Part shown: positions 38,401 through 49,209 of the stretch, piece after piece
Layout of the letters: every line of letters begins with the position of its first letter
Numbering within the stretch: the first letter of the stretch is position 1
Source of the DNA: Bugula neritina
Taxonomy: Eukaryota; Bryozoa; Gymnolaemata; Cheilostomatida; Bugulidae
Assembly (NCBI GenBank): GCA_964035545.1
Contig: OZ037767.1
Location: forward strand, 30,370,128-30,434,127
Direction: 5' to 3'
DNA: 64,000 nucleotides
The notes under the pieces: generated by a model
What the model was told of the DNA's origin: nothing
The model's input: the letters and a program-made list of their open reading frames with translations, nothing else
Databases searched by the model: none
Position numbers and translations under genes: made by a program

Positions 38401-41400
38401 CATGGGTGAGTAGCCAATATTGCAAGCAGCTTGAAGTACCAAGTCTTGAATGGTTAAAAGATTTACTTCTGTAGTATTAGATTTGCATTAAGTTGTTTCA
38501 CATTGGAAGCTCATCATGTTGTCCCTATATCTATGTAGACTATGCAATAGAAGGAACCCCTGCTAATCCCATAGCCAGTTCAGACTGTCACTTCATATAC
38601 AGGAGTAGCTCAGATAAGTCTGGTAAACTCAACTCTCCCCGATACCCCAGTGCTTACCCCAATGACATCACGTGCACCTACGAGCTGGTGGCTCAACCCT
38701 ATGAGTTCATCATGATATCCTTTGATAAGTTTGACCTGGAGCCAAGCCCTGTCGGGTAAGTAGTTTGCAAACCTTTTGGAGGCCCAATGGTGAGTTTTTT
38801 GTGAAATGAGTTTAAAAGAACTCACTAGAATAAAATCCTGAGTTAAAATAAACAGTTTATGTAAAAGGCTGATATCATTTAAAAAATAAGTTTAAAAAGT
38901 CATTAAATTAAAAATATAAGTTTAAGTAAACAGTTTTATATCAAACAAGAATATTTTACTAAATAAACAAATGTTTTGTCAACTTATGTTTATGTTAAAA
39001 GCAGTTTGATAAAAGTTATTATATTTAGCTTAGGTAATCATAATAAACAAGTTTCATTAAGAAAATTCAAATGGTCAACTGTTTAGGCATGTCTATCTAT
39101 TCTAAATTGGTAAAAATCTTAAGGCTTACAAAACTAAAGATCTAGGTCTGTAAAAATTTAAATTTGTCTGCCCATGTACAACCATATTGCTTCAGCCTGT
39201 CAGGAGTTATTTTCTCTCTGAATTTAGAGATGAAAAATGCAGCAGAGACAGCATAAGCTCTGTCTCCATGATTCCCCAGCAAGGTAACACAACTCTGGAT
39301 ATTCAGATGGGTAAATACTGTGGCACGGCATACCCAGGCCCCATCGTTTCAGAGTGGCTTACAGAACGAATGATTTTAACATTCAGCTCCAACTCAGCTG
39401 TTACTGAACGAGGATTCAAGGCCAAATACGAGTTCATTTCTACTTTACAAAGATTTCGTGAGTTTGCTGTTTCCTGTTGCCTTTTCAAAACATTTCAAGC
39501 TTTAAAGTTTTCAAAAAATCGTTTCACTTGACCATATCTCATGATGAATTCGAAATGTTTTAGAATATTGTGGTGGAAATATCACAGAAGGAGGATCAGG
39601 AGAGATAACTCCACCAAACTACCCTTTGAAATATAATACAAAGACTGTGTGTGATTGGTACATATACAGGCGAAATCCAAGGGCGCAAATAAAAATCAAG
39701 TTCGAACATTTTGATATTGAAGGCACAATGGAAGGTAACTACCATAGAATTAATTTATTGAAAATACTACACGCAGCACACACACGGGTCACTAATTTAG
39801 CATAATACATAGCCATACTAAGTAGTATTTATATAGCACTTTTAGGCACAAAAAATAAAGTTGTTATACCTGAATATCATGATATGTATATTTATATTTG
39901 AACTAAATCAGAATAATTATATTGATGTATGCTGTACCACATCACAATGCGTCAGGTTGTATGGTTACTATTCATATTGTGATACTTCCACAGAGGGTTG
40001 TCAGGGAGCTGTACTCAGAATATACACTGCTGAGGAATATAAAGTAGACTATGAAGCCTGTGGCCAAGAAGCACCCAAGCAGCATATCATCTCTCAAAAT
40101 GGATTCATTAGAATAAAGTGAGCAAAACTTCCTGGCTTTTTGTAATAAGACTTAATGTTGGTGACTGATTTGAATTCTGTCATTTAAGCCTGGACATTTA
40201 TATAAGTTTCAAAAAGTGGTACACCAAACATGTCAACACAGTTAGGCCTATATTCTCATAAACATGTTAACACAGTTATATATTATCATAAACATGTTAA
40301 AACAACTTTTAAACATTGTCAAATAATTAAAATTTTATGAAACGCAGATTTGTGGTGGGCACAACTCTGAGGTAAGACTTTCTGTTGAGCTTGTTTTTGC
40401 TTTGCTCATTATTTCTAGTCTTTTATCTCTTTTGTTGGCTAAAACATGCTAGTCACGTGCAAAGCTATAGAGTATAGACTATAGTGTGCAGACTATAGAG
40501 TATAGACTATAGAGTATAGACTATAGAGTATAGACTATAGAGTATAGAGTATAGTGTGCAGACTATAGAGTATAGACTATAGAGTATAGACTATAGAGTA
40601 TAGACTATAGACTATAGACTACAGACTATAGAGTATAGAGTATAGACTATAGAGTATAGACTATAGAGTATAGACTACAGACTATAGACTACAGACTATA
40701 GAGTATAGAGTTATTACTAGCTACCTGTAAAATTATTGAGGAAACTTGATAAACTTATTTTGTTTGAAGCTGAGGTTTTGAAACAAGCCAGCAACTCAGA
40801 GTGGGTGTTGGTAGTAGGTTATACTAAACCATCCAAGAAACAGCTAACATTCAGCTAGTTTATTTCTGTTCACTTTAGTAAAGTATCATCTGTGCTTAAA
40901 GCAAGCAACATTTTCTTGTGCTTATATGACTAATTTAATCTAGCTTCGCTTAGCATTGCATTGCATAATTTATTTTCAAGTACCACACAGGGGAGATAAC
41001 TCTTTGTTTCTACTGATGCCTTTCAGAAAATAACTCCGGGGTTCATCAATAATAGAATGTTCTAAATAAATAACCATATGTTGTTTTTATTTCATTCTTG
41101 TGTTTGTAGATACATTAGTCCAAGTAAGACATATGGCAAGACTGGGTTCAAGGTCACGTGGACAGAGGTCATTCAAGGTTTGTCTTTATCTTCTGCAACC
41201 ACCTCACCACCTGTATTTCTCTTACATTTATTGAAGTAGATACATTTCACAAACTAAGTCCGTCTAGTAGATTTTGTAATCATGTGCATGGGATGTCTAT
41301 TGCAGACGTAGACAGCTGTCCATGGCATGTGTGTGCAGATGCACTACTATGCATTCCGGACACAGCTGTTTGCAACTCAAAGGAAGACTGCTTTGATGGC

Positions 41401-42401
41401 AGTGATGAGTTCACATGTATGTAACAGTGTCTCTCACGACACAATGAGTAGAAATAGTCTCTCTTTTAGATGATTTGATTCTTATATCTGTTTGCTATCA
41501 TTTCGGTGTCGGGATTTCTGATTTTCAAAGGATTATTTTTTATCGATTGGAAAGTTACTTATCATTTGTAGCTTCGCTAGTGTTTAGTTGGTAGTAGTTA
41601 GCACAGCTTTCAATGTTGTCACTGCAAATCATATCTAACCATCTTGTAGGCTATCTCATATTTAAACTGATTCTCCGGTGATGGTTGTTTGCTTGTCGGG
41701 CTGAGTCATTGGGCTGAGTCATCGGTCTGCTATGGCTTCTTGCTCTCAAATTAGAAGTCGTTTTTACTCTGCGCTTTAGTATACTGTTGCACTCATTATC
41801 ACGTTAAGTAGTTGCTTACTTAGCTACTAATTGTAAAGTTATATGCTTCAGTCACAGCTGTGACTATTTGTCAGATAGAGAATAATAAACATTTTAATGT
41901 GGAGTTGTCTTTTCTTTTACAGGTGCAACTAAACTCAGTAACATGAGCATCTTATACATAATAATGGGTGTAGTGATACTGCTTCTGGTCATTGTGCTCG
42001 CAATCATTTGCGTGTGCGTCCGGTGCAGCGTCAAGAAGTCGGCTAGTCGTCGCAACTCCTCACGAAAGAGCTCTTCAAAGCCATCAGATATTCAGCTACC
42101 AATGGTTGAGTCTGACATAGTCTACAACGACAGGCTTTCTAAAACACCCATGCTACCTAAAAGTGTGTCTATAAACAGTTCTACATTCAGTCCTTATGAT
42201 CCCATGCTACAAGATGGCATCTATAAAGGACAGCAGCTAGCTCCAGTCCCCGACAATGTGTTTGAACAATCAACTCTATCTAGCAAATACTCATATAATC
42301 CATCTCTGCACACTTCACTACATAGACCTCAGTCTGACAAGTATTTTAGCTCCCCGACACATCAAAAGTATGACATGGACAGTTGTCTGACCAGTCTATA
42401 G
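26498..42401 (+). CDS. LEV-10/Neto-like receptor: five CUB domains, LDLa, transmembrane, PDZ ligand
   Basis: Seventeen exons: 26498-26555, 31622-31701, 32264-32388, 33083-33300, 34498-34702, 35740-35843, 36127-36258, 37538-37757, 38203-38405, 38539-38755, 39228-39457, 39564-39734, 39994-40117, 40348-40371 (24-nt microexon), 41110-41177, 41306-41416 and 41923-42401. They give 922 residues. A signal peptide (MRVVEIGLILLYTSFQISA) is followed by five CUB domains at about 24-158, 170-305, 320-447, 460-595 and 600-725, each with the SPxYP or equivalent and GFKAxY-type blocks. One LDLa repeat (about 730-764, CFDGSDEFTC), a membrane helix (about 773-796) and a Ser-rich 126-residue tail ending LTSL, a class I PDZ ligand, complete it. 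This order matches nematode LEV-10, which clusters acetylcholine receptors at neuromuscular junctions; Neto proteins have only two CUBs. A synaptic receptor-auxiliary role is inferred from architecture alone. Confidence 0.92.
26556..31621 (+). other. LEV-10-like intron 1 (5.1 kb)
   Basis: A long first intron separates the signal-peptide exon from the first CUB exon. A less AT-rich patch at about 27600-27720 and 27860-27910 stands out. I see no exon that would keep frame, no RNA gene and no transposon with recognisable ends. Short ATAATACAAATAATA repeats occur at about 30585-30630. Confidence 0.6.
32435..32795. repeat. 14-bp minisatellite in LEV-10-like intron 3
   Basis: About 25 tandem copies of a 14-bp unit (ATTCTCTACACATT and variants) start some 50 bp after the donor of the exon ending at 32388. 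The array keeps a 158-codon frame open in repeating Ser-Leu-His-Thr-Ile-Leu readings, which is an artefact of the unit. Confidence 0.92.
32880..32975. repeat. TATGTATGTATAT repeat
   Basis: Imperfect TATGTATGTATATTATATG tetranucleotide-based repeats in the same intron, just upstream of the 33083 exon. Confidence 0.7.
33301..34497 (+). other. LEV-10-like intron 4
   Basis: A 1.2 kb AT-rich intron with a short TATATA run at about 34120-34142. No exon or RNA gene is seen. Confidence 0.6.
35060..35109. repeat. CAG microsatellite
   Basis: About 15 GCA/CAG triplets with single-base interruptions (TAG, AAC) in the intron before the 35740 exon. Confidence 0.85.
35575..35739. repeat. 22-bp minisatellite running into a splice acceptor
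   Basis: About seven copies of CTGTCTATACATTCCACACATG lead directly into the acceptor GTTGTCCTACAG of the exon at 35740. The last unit is degenerate (CGCATGTTGTCCTACAG) and supplies the acceptor itself. The array is intronic; the three open frames over it are repeat artefacts. Confidence 0.88.
36259..37537 (+). other. LEV-10-like intron 7
   Basis: A 1.3 kb intron between the end of CUB 2 and the start of CUB 3. Nothing recognisable is seen in it. Confidence 0.6.
40465..40710. repeat. TATAGAGTATAGAC tandem repeat
   Basis: Tandem ATAGAGTATAGACT units with TATAGTGTGCAGAC variants, about 245 bp, in the intron after the 24-nt microexon of the LEV-10-like gene. Confidence 0.85.
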
Positions 42402-42700
42402 CGTACCCAAATAAAGGAATTGTCCGACCAGTCTATAACATACTTAGGAGTTGTCTGACCAGTCTATAGCGTACCCAAATAAAGGAGTTGTCTGACCAGT
42501 CTATAGCATACAAAGGAGTTGTCTAACCAGTCTATAACGTACCCAAATAAAGGAATTGTCCGACCAGTCTATAACATACTTAGGAGTTGTCTGACCAGTC
42601 TATAGCGTACCCAAATAAAGGAGTTGTCTGACCAGTCTATAATGTACTCCAGAGTTATCTGACCAGTCTATAGTGCACTCAAACAAAGGAGTTGTCTTAA
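42382..42700 (+). repeat. 34-bp minisatellite containing the LEV-10-like stop codon and poly(A) signals
   Basis: Nine copies of a unit of about 34 bp share GTCTGACCAGTCTATA. The first copy is the end of the coding sequence: codons C-L-T-S-L and the TAG stop at 42399-42401. Later copies mostly keep TGT-CYG-ACC-AGT-CTA-TAR. Two slightly different units alternate to make a 68-bp higher-order repeat. An AATAAA occurs every 68 bp at 42410, 42478, 42546 and 42614. Confidence 0.9.
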
Positions 42701-43643
42701 ACAATTAAGACCAAAGCTTGCCTTGTGCTATAAATGAATCTCTATGACGAAGTTTCTCTCAGCTTCTACTAAATTCTGTATTTTATTCTCTGTATTTCTA
42801 TGCTCATGCAATTGCAGAGTCTTCAAACAAATTTCAGTAAAAAGACTGGTTTTTTATACTCTGATTGGGAAACAACACTAATTCACTGCCAAATATCGGT
42901 TGATAATTTGCAAGCGGCTTTTATTAGAGACATTTTGTAATTACAAGTTGTGCTTGAGAGCAGTGAACTTTTTAAATTAAATTTACTCAAAATATTATTT
43001 TAAGTCAAAATATTTAGTGCATTAAAAATGTTTCATGTATTGTTATTTAAAAAAATTTTTTTTTAGTTTATGTTTTTTTTTAATCAAGGAAAATGTGTAA
43101 ATAGCTTTAAGTAAAATAAAAATATTATATATTATATTATATATATTATATAGTTTTTTAAACAATGAATGTAGTACTCTATATTATTTTTGGCTCTAAT
43201 TGCTCAGCATGAAAGCTTGTTGTAAATATTGTAATGTAGAATGTCTATCACAATAGAAGTGTTGTTAATATAAGTTTTGTTATTATTCTTATGTATCAAA
43301 ATAATATATTTTTGTAAATTGTTTTATGAATAAATAATTTCTAAGCACTAGCAAAATTAAGACAAAAATAAAACAGCTTTGCATAACGGTTATTTTTAGC
43401 ACAATGTACAATATTTGTGTATCTTGAAATTTTGTTATAATTATAAAAATATTATTGAGCAAAGGAGAAATATTTGCTATCTAAAAATGAAAAATAACAT
43501 TTAATACGCATGAAAAAAATTTTTGTGTCACTAACATTAAAGTAGAGTATTAGTGATTCATAAATTAGCAATTTATAAAACACTAACTGTATACTAAAAT
43601 ACTTTTGGATTTTAGAGAGAAGATAACTACCGCCTTGGGTGTT
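42701..43643. other. Convergent 3' flank between two genes
   Basis: AT-rich DNA between the LEV-10-like stop on the plus strand and the end of the minus-strand gene. It contains homopolymer T tracts (about 43048-43082) and several possible AATAAA signals, such as those near 43329. No gene is seen. Confidence 0.55.
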
Positions 43644-46600
43644 CTAAGCTGTAACCACAGCATTTATATCCGGTAACGTGGTGCTAATCTCTAGTCTCTC
43701 CTGCAGCTTTTCTTCATTACAACTTGGTGGCCGTATTTCTTCTCTCTCAGGAGTTACCTTTCCTCGACTATTACTACTTTCATTAGTGTTTAAATCTTCA
43801 GGTTGGGTGGGGGGTGCCAGATCCTGACTGCTAGCAACTGGAAGGACCTCAGTCTGAAGTGTTTCTCTACCCTCAATGCTGTAGTCCCACGTAGCAGTCC
43901 TGGGCATAGTGGAGTGTTGTGGTTTGGACGATGCATAGTGACCTCTTGGACTCCAGTTCCCAGGCTTGTTCTGCTCCTTGTTAACCATAATGAACAGCTC
44001 ACCCTGTGTGGGGTTGTAATTCTTTAGCTTGAGGAACCTTGTAAAGTGGTGGCCGGTGTTTACTGGGCTCCCGTGTTTGGTTGTATCGTAGAACTGAGTG
44101 TAATCTCGTGCCAAGTTCTGTTCAATGTATGTTGGTTTACCTGAATGAAGTATTTTGCTGTAAATAAACTATGCATACATGCATGTGCCGCTAGGTTAAT
44201 TGATAGTTCAATATTTAAAGAAAAATGTATGTAAAATTACTATATTTTCATACCTACTGACTAAAACTGTTGATTTTCTAAACTAACTTGTTACTGGATT
44301 ACAGCTTTGGAACTAAAGACTGAAAAATATGCTGCAAACAGCATATATTTAGGACAACCATATATATAAGGACTCTATTATAATCGCTATGTAGCTTTAA
44401 TAAGAATTTAAAATATAACTGAATACTGAACTTTCTAATTCATTTTTAGCACAAATGACTATTTACAGCTATTTAGCTTATCAGCAAACTTGTTTGTATT
44501 CAGCTAATTTTCCCCTTCACTTGACACTTGTTTTTAAGAACCCCAAGCTGATTGGCTTATTGAAACAGTGGTAAACAAAAGGTGACATATTTTATTTAGA
44601 AATTGACAGCAGTAAACCCCAATAAAGTGGTTGTTTTTCTAGCCAACAACTAGATTGACAGCACTTGTGCGACACAAGGCCAGTTAATAGCAATCTAATG
44701 GGACACAAATAGAAACTCAATCATACAATCACCTGTGAAATAATTTCTTTTGTTGTTTTTGTCTAGGTCAATTATTGTTTTAATCAATTACATTTAGTTG
44801 TGTTGCTAATTTTATCCCATGCGTGTATTGTTCACATCCTGTAAACCAGAGTATAGTTAAGTCAGAGTGCTGATTATTTACTTCCCAGAATCGTATCATT
44901 TATTATAGCAGCATTCCCTTACATACACAACTTGTTATTGGCAAACTGGTCAGTTGTTGCTATGATATAAAAGCATGAAATAATCATTGCTGTTTCCACA
45001 AGTTCTCAGCCAATGAAAGCGGAGATTATTAAAAGCTGAAATTAAAAAAACATATCCCTTTTATGGAGGAATTGAGTAAACCCAGAGTCCTAGATCCTAA
45101 GTGGACATCTGCATGTGAAGGGCTGGTCCCGTCTACTACCCTAATGTTATAACTTTTCTATTAGCCTATTGTAAGGGCAACAGAAAGAAACCACATAATA
45201 TGAACAAAGCTTTTTATGTATGAAAAGCTCTCCAAACTTTTCAATTGATAATTTTTCACAACTATGATTGTAAAGGAGATAAAGCACAGCTCTTGAGATT
45301 TTTTTAAATGTTATAAAACAAACCTAAAATGCAGTATTAACTAAAAATGAAATTGTTCTTGAAAGACTCAAAATAAAGTGAAATGTTATATATTAATTTA
45401 CCTGCAGATTCTAGGATTCTAAAAGCTGACTTTGAGTCTATACTATCCATGCTGCTGTTGTACCTGCTAGCCATATTTTCATGATTTAAAGCAAGTAGCG
45501 GGTCTCCTTGCACGTGTCTTCTTGCACCACCAAAGAAGTGTGAGAAACTATGGCTATGGCGGGTCTTATTTGGTGAGAAGGCGTACCCCCTGCTGTATGT
45601 GCTCACGATCTGGCTGTAATCATATTATGTATTCTTGATAGTGTGTAGGTTTGGTATTGCCTTGCAACAAGTGGCATCAACAGAAGATAGATTTGGTATT
45701 GCCTTGCGACATAAAATATCAACGGAGGATACGTTTGGTATTGTTATTCTATTTACTTATATTAGATGGTCACAACAAAATAAGCGTTGTATAAACCTAG
45801 TTTGATCAAAGAATTTTACACTTAATGACTAAATTCAGTCTGAAATGTAGGGCATTCAAAATGAATGAGCCACATTATGTAGTAAAACAACTTTGCCAAA
45901 TAAAAACTATAGGTATAAAAAAATACTTTATAGATATCTTTAAAATTTATATTTTGTTCTTCGATTATTGGCCGTTTAAAATAATGTTTGTTGATATTCT
46001 TAAATTAAAGCAAGCTATTATTTTAGTTATTAGTATTTTTAAGTCAATATGAAGTTAAAGTAAAGATGTTTAAATTTAAAGACAAAAATTTTTTGCTGTA
46101 TTTATCTATTAAAACCTGGGCTATTCCTTAAAGGTACAGGTGTACAACTAATATAGCTATTCAGAAGTTTATTTGTATAGATCATTGATTTGTAAGATTT
46201 CAACAACTAAACATCTTCAATTGGATCTCATCTCATCTACTATATTATATGTATACTACACTAACAGTTATAAATATCATCTGCTATATATATACTACAT
46301 AAACAATTAAACACATAACCTACCAGGCACATATAATCATGGAGCATAATAATTATATAACGGTTAAAAATAAATAGCTATATTTGTCTCCCCACAGAAA
46401 TGCTATGTGTGATATGCAAACCAATGTTGTAACCTCACCTGTAAAAATCTTCCAAGCTTTTAACTGGCAATGCTGTAGTTCTTATGTATGTCGAAGGGGC
46501 GGGACCCAAATGCCCGCCGTCCATTAGCCGGAGACCTCTAAGTCTAATGTTCTGTTGTTTATTTACAAAGTCTTGAGTTCTTTCTCTATTGAGGAGACTC

Positions 46601-49209
46601 GTTGGTTTGGTGACCGGAGACTCAATAACTGTCTTCTTTTCCCTGTCAACTAATCATAGGATAGTTGTTAGTTGTGAGTTTGCTAGTTGCTAGTTGTGAG
46701 TCTGTTAGTTGCTGGTTGTGTGTTTGCTAGTTGCTAGTTGCTAGCTCACCCATTTGCTAGTTGCTAGAATACTAATTTGCTAGTTGCTAGTTGCTGGCTC
46801 ACCAATTTGCTAGTTGCTAGAATACTAATTGACTAGTCAAGTCTTGAGTAATTTGTCATAAAACATTATTTTTTCAAAAGGATGGACCTTTTTGAAATGA
46901 TTGCTCAAAGGTAATCATCTTTTCGAAGTCTATATATCGTTATATGTAGACTAGAAACTAATGAATCCATAACAGCAAGGATCTCTGATAGCTCTGTAAT
47001 TCACACCTAAATTCATTTAATTTATTTCTTGTATTACACAAAAGCAATTAGAAATGCTTTCTGTTATCTCAATTGCGTTACAATTTATAAGACTTGAAGA
47101 TTTTTTTTCGAATACGTATAAAAATATTATTTTAAATTATTTTATTTATTCTGAGTTTAAAATTCAAAATTTAATGTACCTATAAGAATGATATTTCACC
47201 TACCAATAGTACCTAGGTATTATATTTCACCTACTAATATTACCTAGGTATTATATTTCACCTACCAATAGTACCTAGGTATTATATTTCACCTACCAAT
47301 ATTACCTAGGTATTATATTTCACCTACCAATAGTACCTATAGGTATTATATTTCACCTACCAATAGTACCTAGGTATTATATCTCACCTACCAATAGTAC
47401 CTAGGTATTATATTTCACCTACCAATAGTACCTAGGTATTATATTTCACCTACCGATAGTACCTAGGTATTATATTTCACCTACCGATAGTACCTAGGTA
47501 TTATATTTCACCTACCAATAGTAGGCGCAAACCCGTGCTTTGGAAGTCGCTTTATTGGATTCTCTGGAGAAATGCACTGATCTCTAGGAGTTGGAGGAAA
47601 TATTATTCGTCTGCCTCTCACACTTTCAATATACGGAGGCTCTTCAAACAGCTGTACCTTAGCAGGAGAGGTCTTCGGTGGAGTTGATGAGACATTGGCA
47701 GCTTCAAGGTTTGGCTGTCGGAGGTTTATGGAACAATTGATATTGTAGGAATGTATTGAACCTTATAGATATGAATGTTCATGTTATTCACATGTGTAAT
47801 ATAAAGTGTAGGTATAGGGACAAGTCTGAATATGGTATAAACTGTAAATAATACTATAGGTATGGTATAGGTATACTATAGGTATGTTATAAGTATACTA
47901 TAGGTATACTATAGGTATAGTATAGGTATGGTATAGGTATGGTATAGGTATGGTATAGGTATGTTATAAGTATACTATAGGCATGGTATAGGTATACTAT
48001 AGGTATGGTATAGGTATACTATAGGTATGGTATAGGTATACTATAGGTATGTTATAAGTATACTATAGGTATGGTATAGGTATACTATAGGCATGGTATA
48101 GGTATACTATAGGTATGGTATAGGTATACTATAGGTATGGTATAGGTAGACTATAGGTATGGTATAGGTATACTATAGGTATGGTATAGGTATAGTGTGG
48201 GTAAAGCATAGGTATGGTATAGGTATACTATAGGTATACTATAGGTATGGTATAGGTATACTATAGGTATACTATAGGTATAGTATAGGTATACTATATA
48301 GGTATGGTATAGGTATACTATAGGTATAGTGTAGGTATACTATAGGTATGGTATAGGTATACTATAGGCATGGTACAGGTATAGTGTGGGTAAAGCATAG
48401 GTGCTGTCTAGGTATAGTATACATGTAGGTACAAAATAAGTGTGGTCTACGTGCAGCACAACAGGTATGATATATTATAGTATTGGTATATAAAACGAAA
48501 TCCGCTGTAATATCAAAATATAATAAATTATTGTACTGCATTTAACAAAAGAAAATGCAGTTTTTCATTTGTATGCCGTAGATATAACAATATAGAACAG
48601 CAATGTGATATAATATGGCAATTATAATATAATATTATAAATAAAAAACGATGATAAATACAACCATTTGTATTACAGTCACAGACCTTGTTTAACTGAG
48701 CTAGTGGCAAGATAGGTCGGTTCTCTCTAGTGGTTAGCATTGAGTCTGAGCTTGTACTGAAGGCAGTCGGGGGAGGTTTGACAAACGCCTCAGTGCTTGT
48801 GTGGACAATGTCTGGTTTCTCATAGAACTCTGGTAACGACTTTTCTTTAGACCATGTATGTTCTCTCTCACTTAGAAATGGGTTTACCTGCAAAACATGT
48901 TTAGTGCTTTCTTTGGCTTATCACAGGAATCCTCTTTTTCAATTTGTTATAAAAATATCAACCATAATTATCATAGCACCCAAAAATATCTGCTCCCAAT
49001 GTCACAAGCCAGAAAGCATGATGCTGTTAGGTTGTCATGGCAACCGCGAAGTTAAACCTTGAACCCTAGAGTATCTTAAAACAAAAGGAATGTGTATTTA
49101 TGGTTACCCTGACAACGGGAACTTTTGGATCAACCGCTTTCGGTGCTCGTCTGGTGTGTCCATGATGAACCGACCTTTGAGCTAAGGACACGGGTGTTCT
49201 GTCGGCCAT
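43644..49209 (-). CDS. Uncharacterised soluble protein, possibly axonemal/microtubule-associated
   Basis: Six exons join in frame on the minus strand: 49108-49209, 48687-48887, 47512-47714, 46439-46642, 45402-45613 and 43644-44140. They give 472 residues starting MADRTPVSLAQRS. There is no signal peptide or membrane segment. The protein is rich in Pro, Arg, Ser, Thr and His with few long hydrophobic runs. Notable blocks are REHTWSKEKSLPEFYEKPD, GHLGPAPSTYIRTTALPVK, YTQFYDTTKHGSPVNTGHHF and NKPGNWSPRGHY. An RRIIF sequence fits the PP1-docking RVxF pattern. Short Tyr/His/Pro motifs of the FYDTTKHG kind resemble axonemal microtubule-associated proteins, so a ciliary or sperm role is possible; this is a weak inference. 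The gene model is sound even though the function is open. Confidence 0.82.
46660..46840. repeat. TAGTTGCTAGTTG repeat beside an exon acceptor
   Basis: Variants of TTGCTAGTTGCTAGTTGTGAG start about 18 bp upstream (on the minus strand) of the acceptor of the exon 46439-46642. They fill the near end of that intron. Confidence 0.8.
47194..47524 (-). repeat. 31-bp minisatellite containing a splice donor
   Basis: Eleven copies of a 31-bp unit on the minus strand read ACTATTGGTAG|GTGAAATA followed by TAATACCTAGGT. The copy nearest the exon is the genuine 3' end of exon 3 (residues P-T-I-G-R) and its GTGAAA donor. Every other copy lies in the intron and repeats the same exon-end and donor sequence. 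One copy is 2 bp longer, and a few have single substitutions. Confidence 0.93.
47830..48420. repeat. 10-bp ATAGGTATRS tandem repeat, about 590 bp
   Basis: A long array of TATAGGTATG/GTATAGGTATACTATAGG units in the intron between exons 2 and 3 of the minus-strand gene. Two point-symmetric variants (GGTATGGTAT and GGTATACTAT) alternate irregularly. Confidence 0.92.

Noticed and set aside
47194-47524. CRISPR-like regular repeats
   Set aside because: Units are contiguous with no unique spacers, and the context is a spliced animal gene.
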